Positions 23,961-36,868 of a stretch of DNA of 64,000 bases are shown in pieces (positions within the stretch are counted from its first letter, which is position 1; the number at the start of each line of letters is the position of its first letter). Origin of the DNA: Adenanthera pavonina (lineage: Eukaryota > Streptophyta > Magnoliopsida > Fabales > Fabaceae). The notes under the pieces were generated by a model. That model did not search any database. It saw only the letters and a list, made by a program, of their open reading frames with translations, and was not told where the DNA came from. Location of the stretch: NCBI GenBank assembly GCA_026686845.1, contig JAIVEN010000001.1, positions 34,216,001 to 34,280,000 of the forward strand. Direction: 5' to 3'. The translations under genes and the position numbers were made by a program.

Positions 23961-26324
23961 CTTCCCATACTCTGTGCTATCAATGTTGATTTCCTTTTTA
24001 TGAATATGACACATATTGATATATGGTTTAAATAATCACTATAATGAGTAATCGGTGAAGGTGATTTTATGAGCATACAAATATATTGTGTTGAATGAGC
24101 ACCTTAGAATTAATAGGGCTTATAATGTTATCAGATTTCTTGTGAAAGATATATGGTGCAAAGTACAAGTGACTTCCAAGTTTATTGCTAGTTGTGACAT
24201 TGCTCCTACTCAATTATTTCTCTAGGATGTATGGGTCATACAAGACCATGATTGTGAGTGAATATCTCTTCAAAAGAAAAAAAAAGAGAGAGAGAGAAAA
24301 AGAATTTATAAGCTCGAAAATATAATTTACATAAAAAAAAAGAGAGAATTTTAGAGTTTGCGGTGACAGACTAAGTCTCCGTGTGTGCCTAAGGTGTTAG
24401 TGAATTGTATTATGAGTGAGTAGTTACTATGGTACTCATATTGACTACGTCTTAATTTTGAATATTTTCGGTTCCAATGGCCTATTTTTTTATTTTCTTT
24501 TTTCATTAAATGTAAAAAATAAAAAAAAGTCAGCAATTTTTCCTAACATTTTGCTTCGAGTGGTAACACCGTGGGTATTTAGGTATCAATTGGTAAGTTG
24601 TAAGTGATAAAGTTACCGTAGGTGCTAGTTGATTTTGTTTTAAAATTGATCTTTAAAAAATTATTATTTTCAAAATTTTCCTTTTCAAGTCCAAAAAAAA
24701 ATTTATGATAACATGTATTATTTTAATCACATCTTTCAGAGTAGGAGAAAAACACATGTTATCTTTAGAAAATATTTTTTTAAGAAAAGAGATTTTTTGG
24801 GAAAAATGATAAGAGTAAGGAGTAGAAATTAAATTGCTTTTCGCAATTAAAACATACTAACCAATTTTGAAAATTGTTTTATTTGTGAAAAGGTAATCCA
24901 CTTTCAATAAACTTCTCTTTAAAATATATATGTATTCATAGTAAAAAATATATCAACTCAATTATATGCATTTCTATTTTGAACTATATGAACTTTAATC
25001 TTTGCAGCAGGGTATGTAGGTCCTAGGTTTTTATCCTAGGTCAAGTTTCACCCTTGTAAATAAATAATTTTTTCTCTTATTTTATTCTTTCTAATTTCTC
25101 ATATTTTTATTTTATTTCATTTTCATAAATTCTCTTATTTTTATATTTATTTTTGCATGTGAATGATTAAAGGGCAATCAAAATAAATTTTCAAAAGCCA
25201 TAAAAATTGCATATTCAACTTAAGGTAACCATTCATAATCGTACTCTCAAATCCAACTTTAATTCATAAACCCATCCCTTCTTTTTTTTTTCTGGTTTTT
25301 CCAAAGTTTTCTTAAAATTTTGGTGGTGACTCCTCCAAAATCGGCTTTTGTTATGAAAACCGATTTCTTTTCTTTCTTCATTTCTGTGTCATCCACGTCA
25401 CATTTTTTGGTGTGACAATTCTGATAATGATTATTTAAATAGATTTTTTTATTTTCTTATTTTTAAAACTCATTTTAAAAAATAATTCTACAAAACTGTT
25501 TTGAGAATATTAAAATAAAGAACACATTCAAACAAGGTCTTAATGCTAGCAGAGTTTGACAAAATTATTTAATTTCAACTTTCACTTTAGTGGATTGCTG
25601 GGACCTGCTCATAGCTAGCCTTCCACCTTATGCAACCCCATGTAGATTTTGAAATGATTTCTTAGTTTTCTTTCTCTATCTCTTCTTCTTCTTTTTTTCT
25701 TTTCGGTGGAAAATGTCCTCTGTCGAGGAGAATAATTTGTGGGGTGAATATGCTTTGTGTAGTTGCATCAGCAGTGTATCATTTTCATGTCACCAGAGTT
25801 TGGCAAAATTCCCGGTTTTTACACGTGTATAATGCAGCAAGCTGAAGAAGAGATATGCAATGAATAAATGATGGGTAAATTCTGTGTTGTTCATTTGTAA
25901 ATTGCAATGCGAAGGGTGCTTATGTCTTTTCGGTTTCTTTTTTTAATTTTAGCTCTATGATGTATTTTGTTCAACATTTTCTTTATACTTTTACACAGAG
26001 GTGTATGAGTTAATTGTTACTCCAAAATATAAGTCCTTTTTCAAAAAAATTTTCCTCCAAAATATTAAGTCCCATTTGGTAATTTTTAGGGTATTAAATA
26101 TTTTTTTCTATTTTACCCTTATCTGTAATTAAATGTAAAAAAGATAGTAAACTATAAATGTAATACATTAAATAGAGGTACGATTGGAAAATAATATTTT
26201 TTTTTACAGATTTAACGAGTAAAACTACCTTGTAGGATTAGAAGATTGATTTTATATAATGGCTTTGATATTCAATTTGTTTTGAAATGTGTGGAGGCAT
26301 TCTTAAATGCTAAAATGATATTTC
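23961..26324. other. AT-rich intergenic sequence
   Basis: Long homopolymer-rich stretches with no frame bearing a recognisable domain. No transposon ends could be paired with confidence. Confidence 0.4.
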
Positions 26325-26624
26325 CTCCTATTCCATTTATAAGGGAAATAAACTACTACACAAATATTATGGAAGGGAGTTGAAGTTAGTTAAAGATAAT
26401 TAATTTATCTCGCATTTTCAATTTCTTCCAAAATTATCCATACTTAATTAATCACTCTCTCTCAATTCATTCCAAAGATACACTTTGTGACTCTTAATAG
26501 TATTAATGAATGATGGTAATTTTAGTAAAAAAGAAATTAATACAATATTAACTCTCCTTTTTTCTCTTATAAATAGAACTATCAAAAGTGAAAATTTTTT
26601 CCTTATAAAGAGGACCGAGTGGAG
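26325..26624. mobile_element. Stowaway-like MITE, 300 bp
   Basis: The left end begins CTCCTATTCC then ATTTATAAGG. The reverse complement of the right end begins CTCCACTCGGTCC then CTTTATAAGG. The CTCC start and inner TTTATAAGGAAA match the common plant Tc1/mariner-type MITE pattern. The expected TA duplication is present only on the right, so the left edge may have mutated. There is no coding content. Confidence 0.55.
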
Positions 26625-26880
26625 TATGTGTAATTCGTAAATTTAATGCCAATTTCTAAGAATTCAAAACTTTTTTTTTTTGGAATTGTGAAATTTTAAT
26701 AAGCATTATTGCATAACCAAGTAGATGGAAAGTTAGAAAGCTTCTTTTATAAATAGATGCATTTTTCTAAACATGTTCATTGATAAAATTATATCAATAA
26801 ATGAAAAAAAAACATTACTTAGTGTTAAACATATAAATAGTATGCCACCAATGATAATATAAAAAACATCATGAGATTAT

Positions 26881-27504
26881 TAAACACTTATTTATACACA
26901 ACATTTGAAGTTGTATCACTTGAACTCCTATTTTGATGTAGAATTAATATCTTTAATCTACTCCTAGATCATTTATAGGATAAAGTAACATAAAGTTAGT
27001 CATAGGTAAAGTAGGTCTTGGTAAGTATAATCGCACAATGTAAAGGTTTTGTCTAGACACTTATTTATGGTTATAGTAAAAACTAAGATCACAAGGAATT
27101 GTCATCTTGTCATATTAAACGGTAGTCTAGAATCTGATCATAGGTACTCTAGGAATACAAACTTTCAACCCCTTATTTGAATCAAATATCACTTTAGCTT
27201 GAATTACATACTTGTTAATTATTACATACTTGTTAATTTATGTAATAATGAGACGTGTTCTATCACAAAAACTTAATGACTTATCAATATTCCTCATGAA
27301 AATTATAGATGCTTCAAATTTTAATCTTATCTCATGATTAGGAAGATCTAACATAGAAATAAAATTCAAAAATTTTGTGGAATAAATATGGTCAACAAAA
27401 TCCTCATTACTATTATCCTTTAATATACTATTAAAACTATATATAGTATACCATTTCTTCACCAGGTAATTTAAATAGCATATATTCATTAACATTACCA
27501 ACAA
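26881..27504 (-). pseudogene. Helitron helicase (Pif1-like) C-terminal remnant
   Basis: Helitrons are rolling-circle transposons encoding a Rep nuclease fused to a Pif1-family helicase. The minus-strand frame 27504-27238 contains TKFLNFISMLDLPNHEIRLK and then a MRNIDKS..RTRLIIT segment, matching the FLN..GLPNH.L.LK...LLRNI....NGTRL region late in the helicase. Further along the same strand, in shifted frames, come AKVI....GLKVCIPRVPM (about 27200-27130), LYIVRLYLPRP (about 27045-27010) and TTSNVVYK then a stop (about 26910-26885). Each corresponds in order to the end of the helicase. Stops and frameshifts separate the pieces, and the Walker motifs and Rep domain are missing. I could not identify a Helitron 3' hairpin or CTRR end. 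Confidence 0.75.
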
Positions 27505-27740
27505 TATACGACATTAATTAAAACATCTCTAGATTTTCCCCCATGCGATACACAAAATATTTCCACAATTGCGAACAAAAAAGCTCACAGATGTAAGCAA
27601 CTAAACATACAAATAATTTTTTTAATAGTCATGAACTTTGTGTTAACATAGGTACATAATTATCATGGAGTTAGATTTCATAATAATAGAGAACCATCTT
27701 CATTTATTATATCTATACATTGAAAAAAAGGAAATAGTTA

Positions 27741-28454
27741 TGGTATATTTGGTGCAAATTAGGAATGATAATGGGAATACGAATGAGAATGAAAAAAAAA
27801 AAAAACTCTATGAAAACCTCCTTTCCAAGCCCAAATTATTTTTGGTGCACCTAGTTAGGAAGACTTATTATTTTTTCATAAAAATGTTTGGTAGGCTAGC
27901 AAAGCTCAGAGAAAATATCAAAATGACATAATTACCTCTAAAAAATTTCAAACCCAACATTTTGAGAATTTTTTTTCCATCTTTCTCCATTTTTTTCAAT
28001 CGATCTCCATCTATCTCCACCATCATTTTGTTCTCCATAGTGTGAAAATATTTATAATTTCTAATTACATTCAAAGGTCATTCTCAAGTTTGTGTTCTTT
28101 AAGTATATCCATGATATATTTGTTTGCAATCAATCATGAAAATAACACATTTCATCAAAGGAAAAAAAACCACAACAGGATTTTTGAAAGGTCATTCTCA
28201 AGTTTGTATTAATTTTTGTAAAATTAGGGTTATAACTTCAGTTATTTTATTAAGAATAATTTTGTCAAAAAAGATTTGCTCTAGGAAAGCAGGCCCTTCA
28301 TCAACTTTTGTTTTTTTTTTTGTTGAGAAAATCACTTTTCCATCAGTTTAAGAAAGTAAATCACCTTCCAATGTATTAACTAAACGTATTTAGTTAGGAA
28401 TTTACATTTTCATTCCCTTTCATAAAAGTACATTCTCACGTACCAAATGTACCC
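27741..28454. mobile_element. MITE-like element with GGTA(T/C)ATTTGG ends
   Basis: The left end reads TGGTATATTTGGTGC. The reverse complement of the right end reads GGGTACATTTGGTAC. Subterminal sequences are alike (GGAATGATAATGGGAA; GGGAATGAAAATG reversed). The flanks are TTA on the left and TAA on the right, near the 3-bp TWA duplication of PIF/Harbinger MITEs but not identical. At 714 bp it has no transposase. Open frames inside have no domain. Confidence 0.5.
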
Positions 28455-31400
28455 TAAGTTTAAATGTCGTCATTTATTATACCCAAAAATTTAAAAATAT
28501 GTTACCACATTGTGCTGGGACACTGCCTCTAGTAGCGTGAAATTCGCTTATGAGAATATGTGTGGCCATCCCGAAGACTTTTAAGTTAAATCCTTTTTTT
28601 GCGATAATTAAATACTTATTATGCTATTTGGTAAATACTTATTATGCTACAAACTTCCCTCAAGTCTTTTTCTTTTGTTTTTTTTTTTTTTGCCGATAGA
28701 ATATAAACCAGATTATCCACATCAAGCTGTGGCTGTCTATTCATTATAAAAGCATAATAGTATTTAATCATTACATATTGAAATTTGGAACGTATAACTG
28801 GAAAAAATGAGTGTTTCGATTAGGAATTCAGGAGGGAAGGTTTTTCCATTTATCCAACTTTTTTAGCTTGTATTAAAAAGAAAAACGGGTTGGCCTGAGG
28901 GCTACATGAGCCAGCCTTTTTTCTTTGGTTTAACTAGTTTTGCCTTAAAAACCTTTTTTATTCATGCTCTAAAATTTTAGATTCGGGCCCACTATTTCGT
29001 TGGGTTAAGTGATCTCAGCCATGAGGCTCAGGTCATATTGGCAGCTATTATAAATGCTTAATAACTTATGAATATTTCTCATTAAACACTTAATTATTTC
29101 CTTTCTGATAGACATTGGACATTTAATGTGCTTGATTATGATTAAAAATATAAAGTTTTCATAAATAATAATTAAATGATATTTTTTATTATTTCGTTAT
29201 TTTCTCATAATGGATTTACCTATTTAACCCATATTAGGTTGACCCGTTTTACATATTCAACTCGTTCTAATAGTTTTATTGTTAGTTTCCTCTTGTCTTA
29301 CAGTTAGCTCTAAATATTTAGAGTTTAAATAAAATTTTTAAATATTTTGAATAAGGTAATCCACAGTAACTAAAATTGTAATTGTAAAAATTCATGAGTC
29401 CAAATGATATTATATTTTTCTATCTATCTTTATTCTTATTAATCCCCTGAAATGTTACAATTAGATGTTTGTTAATACTTACTCAAATTCAAATTAGCTA
29501 TTGAACAAACATAAATTAAAATAATGATTAATATAATATTTAATATATGCTAACTTAAATAGCCAATTTGATGCTTTTTCTTTGCCACCCATTTGATGCT
29601 TGTTTTGAATTTAACTAATGTTTATCCTATTTATTTTTGTGATTGATTACGTATATGCAATAGATTTATTTTTTTGGCTGAACACTGATTTGGTTGCTTT
29701 TTATGCATAGATGTCCAATTTTCCTGTTAATAAAATTTTCTTGCAAGGAAAAAATATTGATAAACTCTAGCAACTTAATGCTTCCTTGTGATTCTTGGAC
29801 TAAAATCGTGTTCTATTCTCTCCAAAGTTTAAACCCTAGCACCCCGAGCTTCTATTTTCTTCTCCCTTCGCTTTTTGTCATTGCCCCTTGTTCTTTATCG
29901 ATCATAAATTTTGAGCCTAAGTTGTCGCCCCATGTTTTTACCAAATTTATACAATTACCCTTCAATGAAAAGTTTAATTAACACCATTTGAGCCCTTAAT
30001 TGTTCCTTATTTTATGTGGGTTGTAACACATCTCATGCTCCTCTATATATACAATAGGTAATAATTGGGGGAAATCTCCCCCATATACAATTACCTTCCC
30101 CATAAATGGAAGATTATCAAAAGTTAGCTTATGTAATTTGACAAGAACCCTCAAATTTCTATCAAGTGGTTCAAATTAAAACTTTTTTTAACAGCAATCT
30201 CATCTCATATAATAAGTTATGCATAATCGACAATACAACTAGATGTATGCCTAATTTATCTTATATTGTATATTAAATTTTCATTTATTACTATATGTAA
30301 AAGCAAATTAAATTGAGAATATGTTACCTTTATGATGTGGACATAATGAGAACCTATCTCAAGCACCCATAAAATACAGAGTAACGGAAGAACTTGACTC
30401 AAAAGATTCAGAAAATGATCAGTTAGAACCCTAGAAGAACTCGTCATAACAACGCTCACAAGGTTAATCACTTCTCACAGTAGGTCAGATGAGAAAAAGG
30501 AGAGAGAGATATAAAATAAGAGAGAAAAAAGAAATAACTCAATAAATCCTTACTGAATAACTCACAATAATATTATTCCACTGTTCTCTGAAAAAAATGC
30601 ATTACATAGATGTCTTTATATAGGCAAAACAAGAAAAACCCTAATACTAAAACAACTAGATCCAAATAATCCTAATAGATCGATAAAATCTAAAATATAT
30701 ATCTAATTATAAAGAATCCTAATAATAAAAATGAAAGTTCAAAGAAAAATAATAAAATTGATATCTAATCCTAATACTATTAGATAATCTCTTAAATTCA
30801 AATCTAAGAAATCTCTTAGAAGATATCTAATAGATTTTATTTCTTCTAATGTAAATCTAACCAATAACTTTGATTCCAAGGAAATAAAAATGAATAAATA
30901 AATAAATGAAATTATCTAACAAAAAGAAGATTTAGAATTTCTTTGAGAGGGATCATGTGGGTAGCACTTGAGAATCTTTGACGTGCCTCCTTGATTTTTA
31001 TCACATCAAGTAAAAATATTGAAGGTATGCTACTAAATGCAACGTATACAACAATATAAAACTAATAAAAGATAATAAAAAATACTTTAAAATTTATTTA
31101 TTTTCTTCTTAAATATCAAATAATATATTTTAGTAAATTGTTATTTTCTTATAATAGGCTAACTTGTTTATTTCATAATTTATAATAGATTGAGTTATTA
31201 ACTCATTCAAATTGTAATTCATTATGAGGTAACCCATTCAACTCATAATTCATATTAGTGTTGACCTAATTAACCTATTATGACAATGCCATTAGTATGC
31301 TACAAAGAATTCATAATGATTGATGTTTGAATAAAATCTTTGAATTGTTTAATTTAATAGTTGATAATGACTTAAATTCTAATTTAAAATTAAACAAAAA

Positions 31401-33351
31401 TATAATAAAAATGAAATTTAATTTAGGTTTATTCAAACTAAAAATTAAATTTTTAAATTTAGTAAAATATATATTTCAATATTTAATTGCTACAAATCAA
31501 AATGTATTTATTAATCATTTTTCCTATTATCTAATACCTATAAACATTCTTAAAAAAACTTAACATAGTAAATAGTAGGAAAAAAACTTAATTACTTAAC
31601 CTTATATATTTAATGTACTTTATTTCAATTAAATTAGATCTTGCTGGCTATAATTAAGGACTAAATTTCTTTAAGATACCAAAAGCAAATGGTAAAATAA
31701 TAGTCATATCTTTTAGACAACTGCACTAAGGTATTATTATCATTAAATTTATCTACATTGTTCTAAATATATTTATAAAAATGAATTATAATGAATATTT
31801 TTTCCATTTCTGTATGAAGTCTAGATAATTCCAACGAAAAAAAGTGAAGTGTAGAAAATTAATCACAATTTTAGATTTATGATAAATTACAACCACTCAA
31901 CTTCAATTTTTCTTAATTCCGGTAAAAAAAAATTTTAAATTTTTATTACAAAATAACTTATTCAATTATAAATAATTCAATTTTGGGTCCAATTTGAATG
32001 ACTATTATTTTCGTTAAATTTTAAATATTTGATCTTACATCCAATCAAACTCAAATCATTCAAAGTAAAAAATGAAGTAATTAATTTAAAAATTGAGGTT
32101 CAGGTCAAAATTTAGAAAATAAGATTTTTTATTTTGTGTGCATAGCAATGCCAATTTTAATAGTACATTGAATCAGTATAATAACATACTATTAACCACT
32201 TTCTTCCTTTGTGACGCAAACATTGCTCAAAATTAAATCAAAATCTATGACCCATGACCAATCATTTGATTTGAAATTAACTAGTCATTTGGTTAAAAAA
32301 ATTAAAAAGTCATTCATTTTGATTTATTTGATTTGAAAATTATCACGGGCAAACCTTAACTCACACGTAAACAAATTCTATTGAAAAAATAAAAATATAT
32401 ATTCAAAGTCAGAATACATTAATATTACCTTACATTTATTTTTCTTTTATCTTAATTAAGTATAATCCTCAAATTCAAATCATCTTTTTAAAACACATCA
32501 TCACCTATCCAAAAACAAATAAATAGTATTCCAAGCGGGAGTAAAATCTGGTTGACCTTTATCGGATGACATATTGGAACTTTTTTTATTAAGAAAACTA
32601 TTTTTAACATCAATTTTAAAATATAATTTATTATCATGATTATTGTTTTTGGTATGAGCGGGCTCAACCTTCTAAAGGATATATTTTTGTTTTGGAACGC
32701 AACATAGTAATTGTTATTTTAGAATTATGATCTTAAGTCAAAATTTGAGTGACACAAGCTTTAATTAGTAATTTAAATATTTATTTAAATTTATATCTAT
32801 AGTAAATGTTCAGCATAAAATTATACATTCGATCTATTTTTAAATATCAATGTGATGAATTTCAATCACAACCCTAATTATTATATGTTTAAGTAATTTT
32901 AAATTTTCAGGAACTTTATTACCCAAATTTGGGCCCTCCCACAGTCCCACCCATGTCAAATAAATATTGTTTTTGTTTTTGTAGGTAAGGACAAGATCCT
33001 GTGAATCGTTTTTTTTTTTTCCCAATGCAATTTTGCATGAGTACATACATACATATATACATAACATACACACATATATATAATTTGGGAAACGGCCCCT
33101 TAATTGCGCACAGGTCATATGCATGTGAAATGAGTCAGGCATTTCAGATTCATACGATTTATCTTATGGCTGTCGTTCCTTTCTCTTACTACCGCATTTT
33201 CTTCCTCAACTTTCACCCATGGGAGTACAGATGACTCCTTCCCTCTCCTTTCGTTCCTTGACGTTCCTCAATGTTATATTTATAAGTCACCATTAGATAG
33301 TAGTTCCACAGTGAGTGCTCTTTATATGCCCAACAGACAAATTATTTAAAC
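28455..33351. other. AT-rich intergenic sequence, no gene recognised
   Basis: Nearly 5 kb of AT-rich sequence. On the minus strand around 30440-30660 there is a CT/GA-rich stretch and a TATATAAAG box (plus-strand text CTTTATATAG near 30615), like the promoter and leader of a degraded LTR element, but no flanking element could be delimited. No reading frame shows a known domain. Confidence 0.35.
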
Positions 33352-33831
33352 ATGGCTTTCAACTGAAAATCTTTGCTTTCCCAAGTAGGACAAAAATGTT
33401 ATTTTCTGCTGCTTCTTGTGGCTCTTTTTCAACATTTATTTTCTCTAATGCATCTTCAAGCACAATCAAGGTTTAGCTCGAAGATCGATGTTGAGGAAGG
33501 AACTCACGAACAGAGCTCTGAAGAATTTGGCTGCTCAAAGAGGAGAAGCAACTCGCTAGATTATGTCCTGGATGATTTTGAACAAAAAGAAAAGCTCCAA
33601 AGAGGGCGTCCCATGGTCGACATTGATACAAAAATTGGAAGCTTCAAAGAGATTAAAAGAGCCAAAAAGATTGCAGGCTTACTGATTCTGAAACCGAGAT
33701 CCCATATAGCTCACAATGAAGAAGAAAATGGCCAAAGAAAGCAAATGAGAGGTTCACAGGATGCTTCTACTTCTGCAGTTTTCTCGACCTCTACAACCAT
33801 TGGGAAGAAAGGTTTTGCATTATTAATATGA
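33352..33831 (+). pseudogene. Possible small secreted-protein gene with a stop at codon 5
   Basis: The ATG at 33352 starts a frame that meets TGA at codon 5 (33364-33366) and then stays open for 155 codons to TGA at 33829-33831. Soon after, a hydrophobic run, CYFLLLLVALFQHLFSL, ends near HLQAQ, which looks like a signal peptide. The remainder is hydrophilic and charged (KRRSNSLDYVLDDFEQKEK; IGSFKEIKRAKKIAG). A TATA-like box (TTATATTTATAAG, about 33275-33287) lies 65-77 bp upstream. A secreted-peptide precursor is one possibility, but I see no conserved peptide motif. The codon 5 stop could be a Trp-to-TGA change, an assembly error, or a sign that the real start is elsewhere through splicing. 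Confidence 0.35.
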
Positions 33832-34317
33832 GTCTGTAAACCCCTGACTACGGAAGAGGATGTAACCTAGTCTAGCCAAAGGTGTTGTTAAAAAAAAAAA
33901 AAGTCTAGCTAAAGGTTAGACGACTTAGTTCTTATGCTTTGAATATTTAGTAATTGCAACTTTTTTCATGCTTTTAATATTCATTCAACTTTCAATGTTT
34001 TTTGATTGGCGTAGCAGAGATGTATCTGTATTATGCATAGTTCGCTTCATCCGTTGCATAGGATGAGTGAGGCCGTATGTAATGGATTGTGGATTAATCG
34101 CCTGTGAATTCCTATTCATTTCTTGGATGCTTACCTAACCTAACACCTTACAATTTCACTAGGCTAGAAAAAAACTTTATTAGTGAACACACACACACAC
34201 ACACACACGTGTGTGTTAACGATCTTAAGAGAAGTACTAATTTAAAATTATTGCAAAAATGGGTAATTGGGCTTTGTTAATTTTTTTAAAAATAAAATCC
34301 AAATAGTTAGTGGTTTT
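33832..34317. other. Intergenic sequence
   Basis: Downstream of the 33352-33831 frame. It contains a poly-A run near 33890 and the AC/GT repeat at 34187-34216, with no gene. The last 5 bp (GTTTT) are the left TSD of the following LTR. Confidence 0.4.
34187..34216. repeat. (AC)11(GT)4 microsatellite
   Basis: An AC run switches to GT, giving a small self-complementary tract that could form a hairpin. Confidence 0.85.
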
Positions 34318-36028
34318 TGTTAGTTCAGCTGGCTTTCCAAGAGAGGGGTGAATTGGAAAGCTTAAAATTTTTCTACAAAAAGGAAATATAATAGTGATAA
34401 TAAAATATTACTGAAAAATAGAGTATAAGGAATAAAAGGTAATGAGAATAAGACACAATGATTTATCCTAATTTGGTCTACTCCACTTAACCTACATCTA
34501 ATCCTCAAACCACCACTTGAAATTTCTCCATTATCTCTTGCAAGATTTGAATGAGTTTTTGCAATGACCGCAGTACAACACCAGTCTGAACCTTGAGCTG
34601 AGACAAACTTTCTCACTCTTCTCACTCAAGAGTAAGAATACCTCTCTTAGTGTATTCTCACATTAAGCACTATCTACAAATGTGTAGAAGTATACAAAAT
34701 GAAAACTCTCTCAAAAGAGTGGATATGAAAGTTTAAGTACAATGAATGAGCTAAACATATGGTAGGTAAGCTTTGAATAAATTAGAAATCTAATCAACAG
34801 AGTTTTGGCGTATTTTGTGTTTTTCTCATTACCTAACATCTTAAATGAGGTTCTATTTATAGTTTTGGAGCAAAACTATCAGTTGGAAGCAAATATTAGT
34901 CATTACTCTTAGAAAAATAGCCGTTCACCTAACGCATTAAGTGCATCTGACAGTGATTATGTGGATAAGCTCCTCAGGTTATGTGAATAATGGGTAACTG
35001 TTTATTTTTGTTTTCAACGTAGAACTTTCGTTATGCGGATAATCTAACTAGGTTAATTATCGGATAACGTTCTTCCCAGAATGACTAAATTTTAACTTAA
35101 AATCATTTTCATGAAAACCTATTCAGTTGTTAGGATATCGTTAAGTTTTTCTTAAACTGAGTTTTTGAAAAACTTAGGTTTTCAGGATAACTTCCCAAGG
35201 TTATACGGATAACCCATTTTGTTGAAGAGGAGCCATGAGTTCTGTATCATAGGTTATATGGATAACCTCCTTAGGTTTTACAGATAACCTATTTATTTGA
35301 GGATAGTCCAAGTATTTTGAATTATAGGTTATGCAGATAACTTGTTTAACCAAGAAGAGTCCAAATTCTCTGTGACATACATTATGCAGATAACCTTCTT
35401 AGATTATGTGAATAACGGGTTGCACAGTACAATTGGCCTTCACTGTTCACTCCCTTATGCGAATAAGAAGCCCACTTTATCGGGATAACCATCTAAACAG
35501 ACTTGAGAACGTGATCCCCAACTGTGTTATGCGGATAACCTCAATCTTTTTTCATGAAATTGAAGAATGAACTTTAGAAAAGCTTTGAGATTAAATCTTT
35601 ATCCCCATAACCTTCAATGGTGATGCGCAGAAGGAAAAATATTTTCATAAAAACAAGGTAAACACTTAGAAACATCTTTGAAATTGAGACCTATCCCCAT
35701 AAGTAAAAACATTTTCCTGAAAACACAGTGAATACTTAGAATCATTTTAAAATTGAAGCTTTATCCTCATAAGATAGCTCTTTTCATGAAAATTAAATTT
35801 GAAATCATGAGCTAATCATTAATCATTCAATTAGACATCTTATTTAATATTGGGTGAATTCAAATTCAAAGCTTATCTACCTTCTTTTACAAATATCTTC
35901 CTGAAAGATGTGAAACAGTTCTCCAATCTTCAGGAAACTCCAATTTTATTCTTCATTTAGCTTGTATTCCTTTGATATTGGATTTCTAATCTCATTTCTT
36001 TATAATCATCAAAACATCTAAATTAACA
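34318..36028 (-). repeat. Sirevirus-type solo LTR with TSD GTTTT
   Basis: Read on the minus strand it begins TGTTAATTTAGATGTTTTGA at 36028 and ends ..AGCTGAACTAACA at 34318. Exact 5-bp duplications, GTTTT, flank it (34313-34317 and 36029-36033), so it is a complete solo LTR left by LTR-LTR recombination. Its 1,711 bp align in layout with the other Sirevirus LTRs: conserved last ~400 bp, and a TATA box (TATAAATAG, 34854-34862 minus). In U3, the TTCGAATTT palindromes are replaced by about ten copies of a motif near GTTATGCGGATAAC. It is therefore a related but distinct subfamily. Confidence 0.85.
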
Positions 36029-36201
36029 GTTTTTGCTAACAAAAGAAACCTATACATAAAACAAGCACACAAATTGACTTCGTAGTGAATTCTAGATGTT
36101 TTCCCACTTATAGATGTCTCCACGTACCTATTAATTCTAAGGCACATCTGTTCCGTCGAAGCTAGCTCTTGCAGCAAATTTTTCAAGTCTTAGTATTGAA
36201 A

Positions 36202-36300
36202 CTACTAGAAAAATGAAACTTGGTGATAGAATATTTGTGACCAACTTAAATCCGTCACTAAATATGAATATTAGTGACACCCCCTTATATACATATTAAA
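36202..36300 (+). repeat. CACTA-like terminal fragment
   Basis: ACTACTAGAAAAATG followed by repeats of 'gtgac..aac / gtcactaaatat' resembles a CACTACTAGAAAAA terminus with short subterminal repeats. The first C is lost and no partner end is found, so this is a one-sided remnant. Confidence 0.4.
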
Positions 36301-36868
36301 AACAAGTTTATATAATTATAATGAAAAAATTGGATGTGATAAGATATCAAATTTTTTTGGCAAGAAAAAAAGATAAAATGTTATAGGGAATTAAAATCAT
36401 ATTCATTAATTATCAATTGAATATAATTCTTCCGTGTTTTTAAAAGCTTTTTATAATTTTTAATACATGAAACAAAATTATTTTTTATTTACTATAAAAT
36501 TGTTATTTGCAAATCAATATAAAGAATAATGAAAAAAATAAAAAGGGAATAGATTTCAAAGTTGATGGTTCCTAAGTTGAAGTGATAATATAATTATATG
36601 TGTAAAGTTGCTACTAAAATGCCTAATCTCACCTCCTAAGTTCCAACTGCGTGCTAGGAACAAGCTCTTCTAAGGACAAAAATGTGAACTAGGAGGAATG
36701 ATGGAAAAAAAGGACTGTTTTAGTAACTGTTTTGTTGGAAATGTTTTGCTAGAAAACAGTTTTCTATTTTGATGTCATTGTTTATTGTTTCAAGAACATG
36801 TATAAATTCATTTTGTTGGCTATAAATTCAATGAGGTATATTTTCATGTACCTTTATGTGTTATTTTT
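36301..36868. other. AT-rich intergenic sequence
   Basis: No feature recognised between the CACTA-like fragment and solo LTR 2. Confidence 0.4.

Noticed and set aside
26010..26250. Second MITE beginning CTCCAAAATATAAGTCC
   Set aside because: It resembles a MITE end, but no inverted partner or duplication could be found.
34187..34216. AC/GT tract as a rho-independent-like terminator or regulatory hairpin
   Set aside because: It is a compound microsatellite in a eukaryotic genome; nothing ties it to a transcript.
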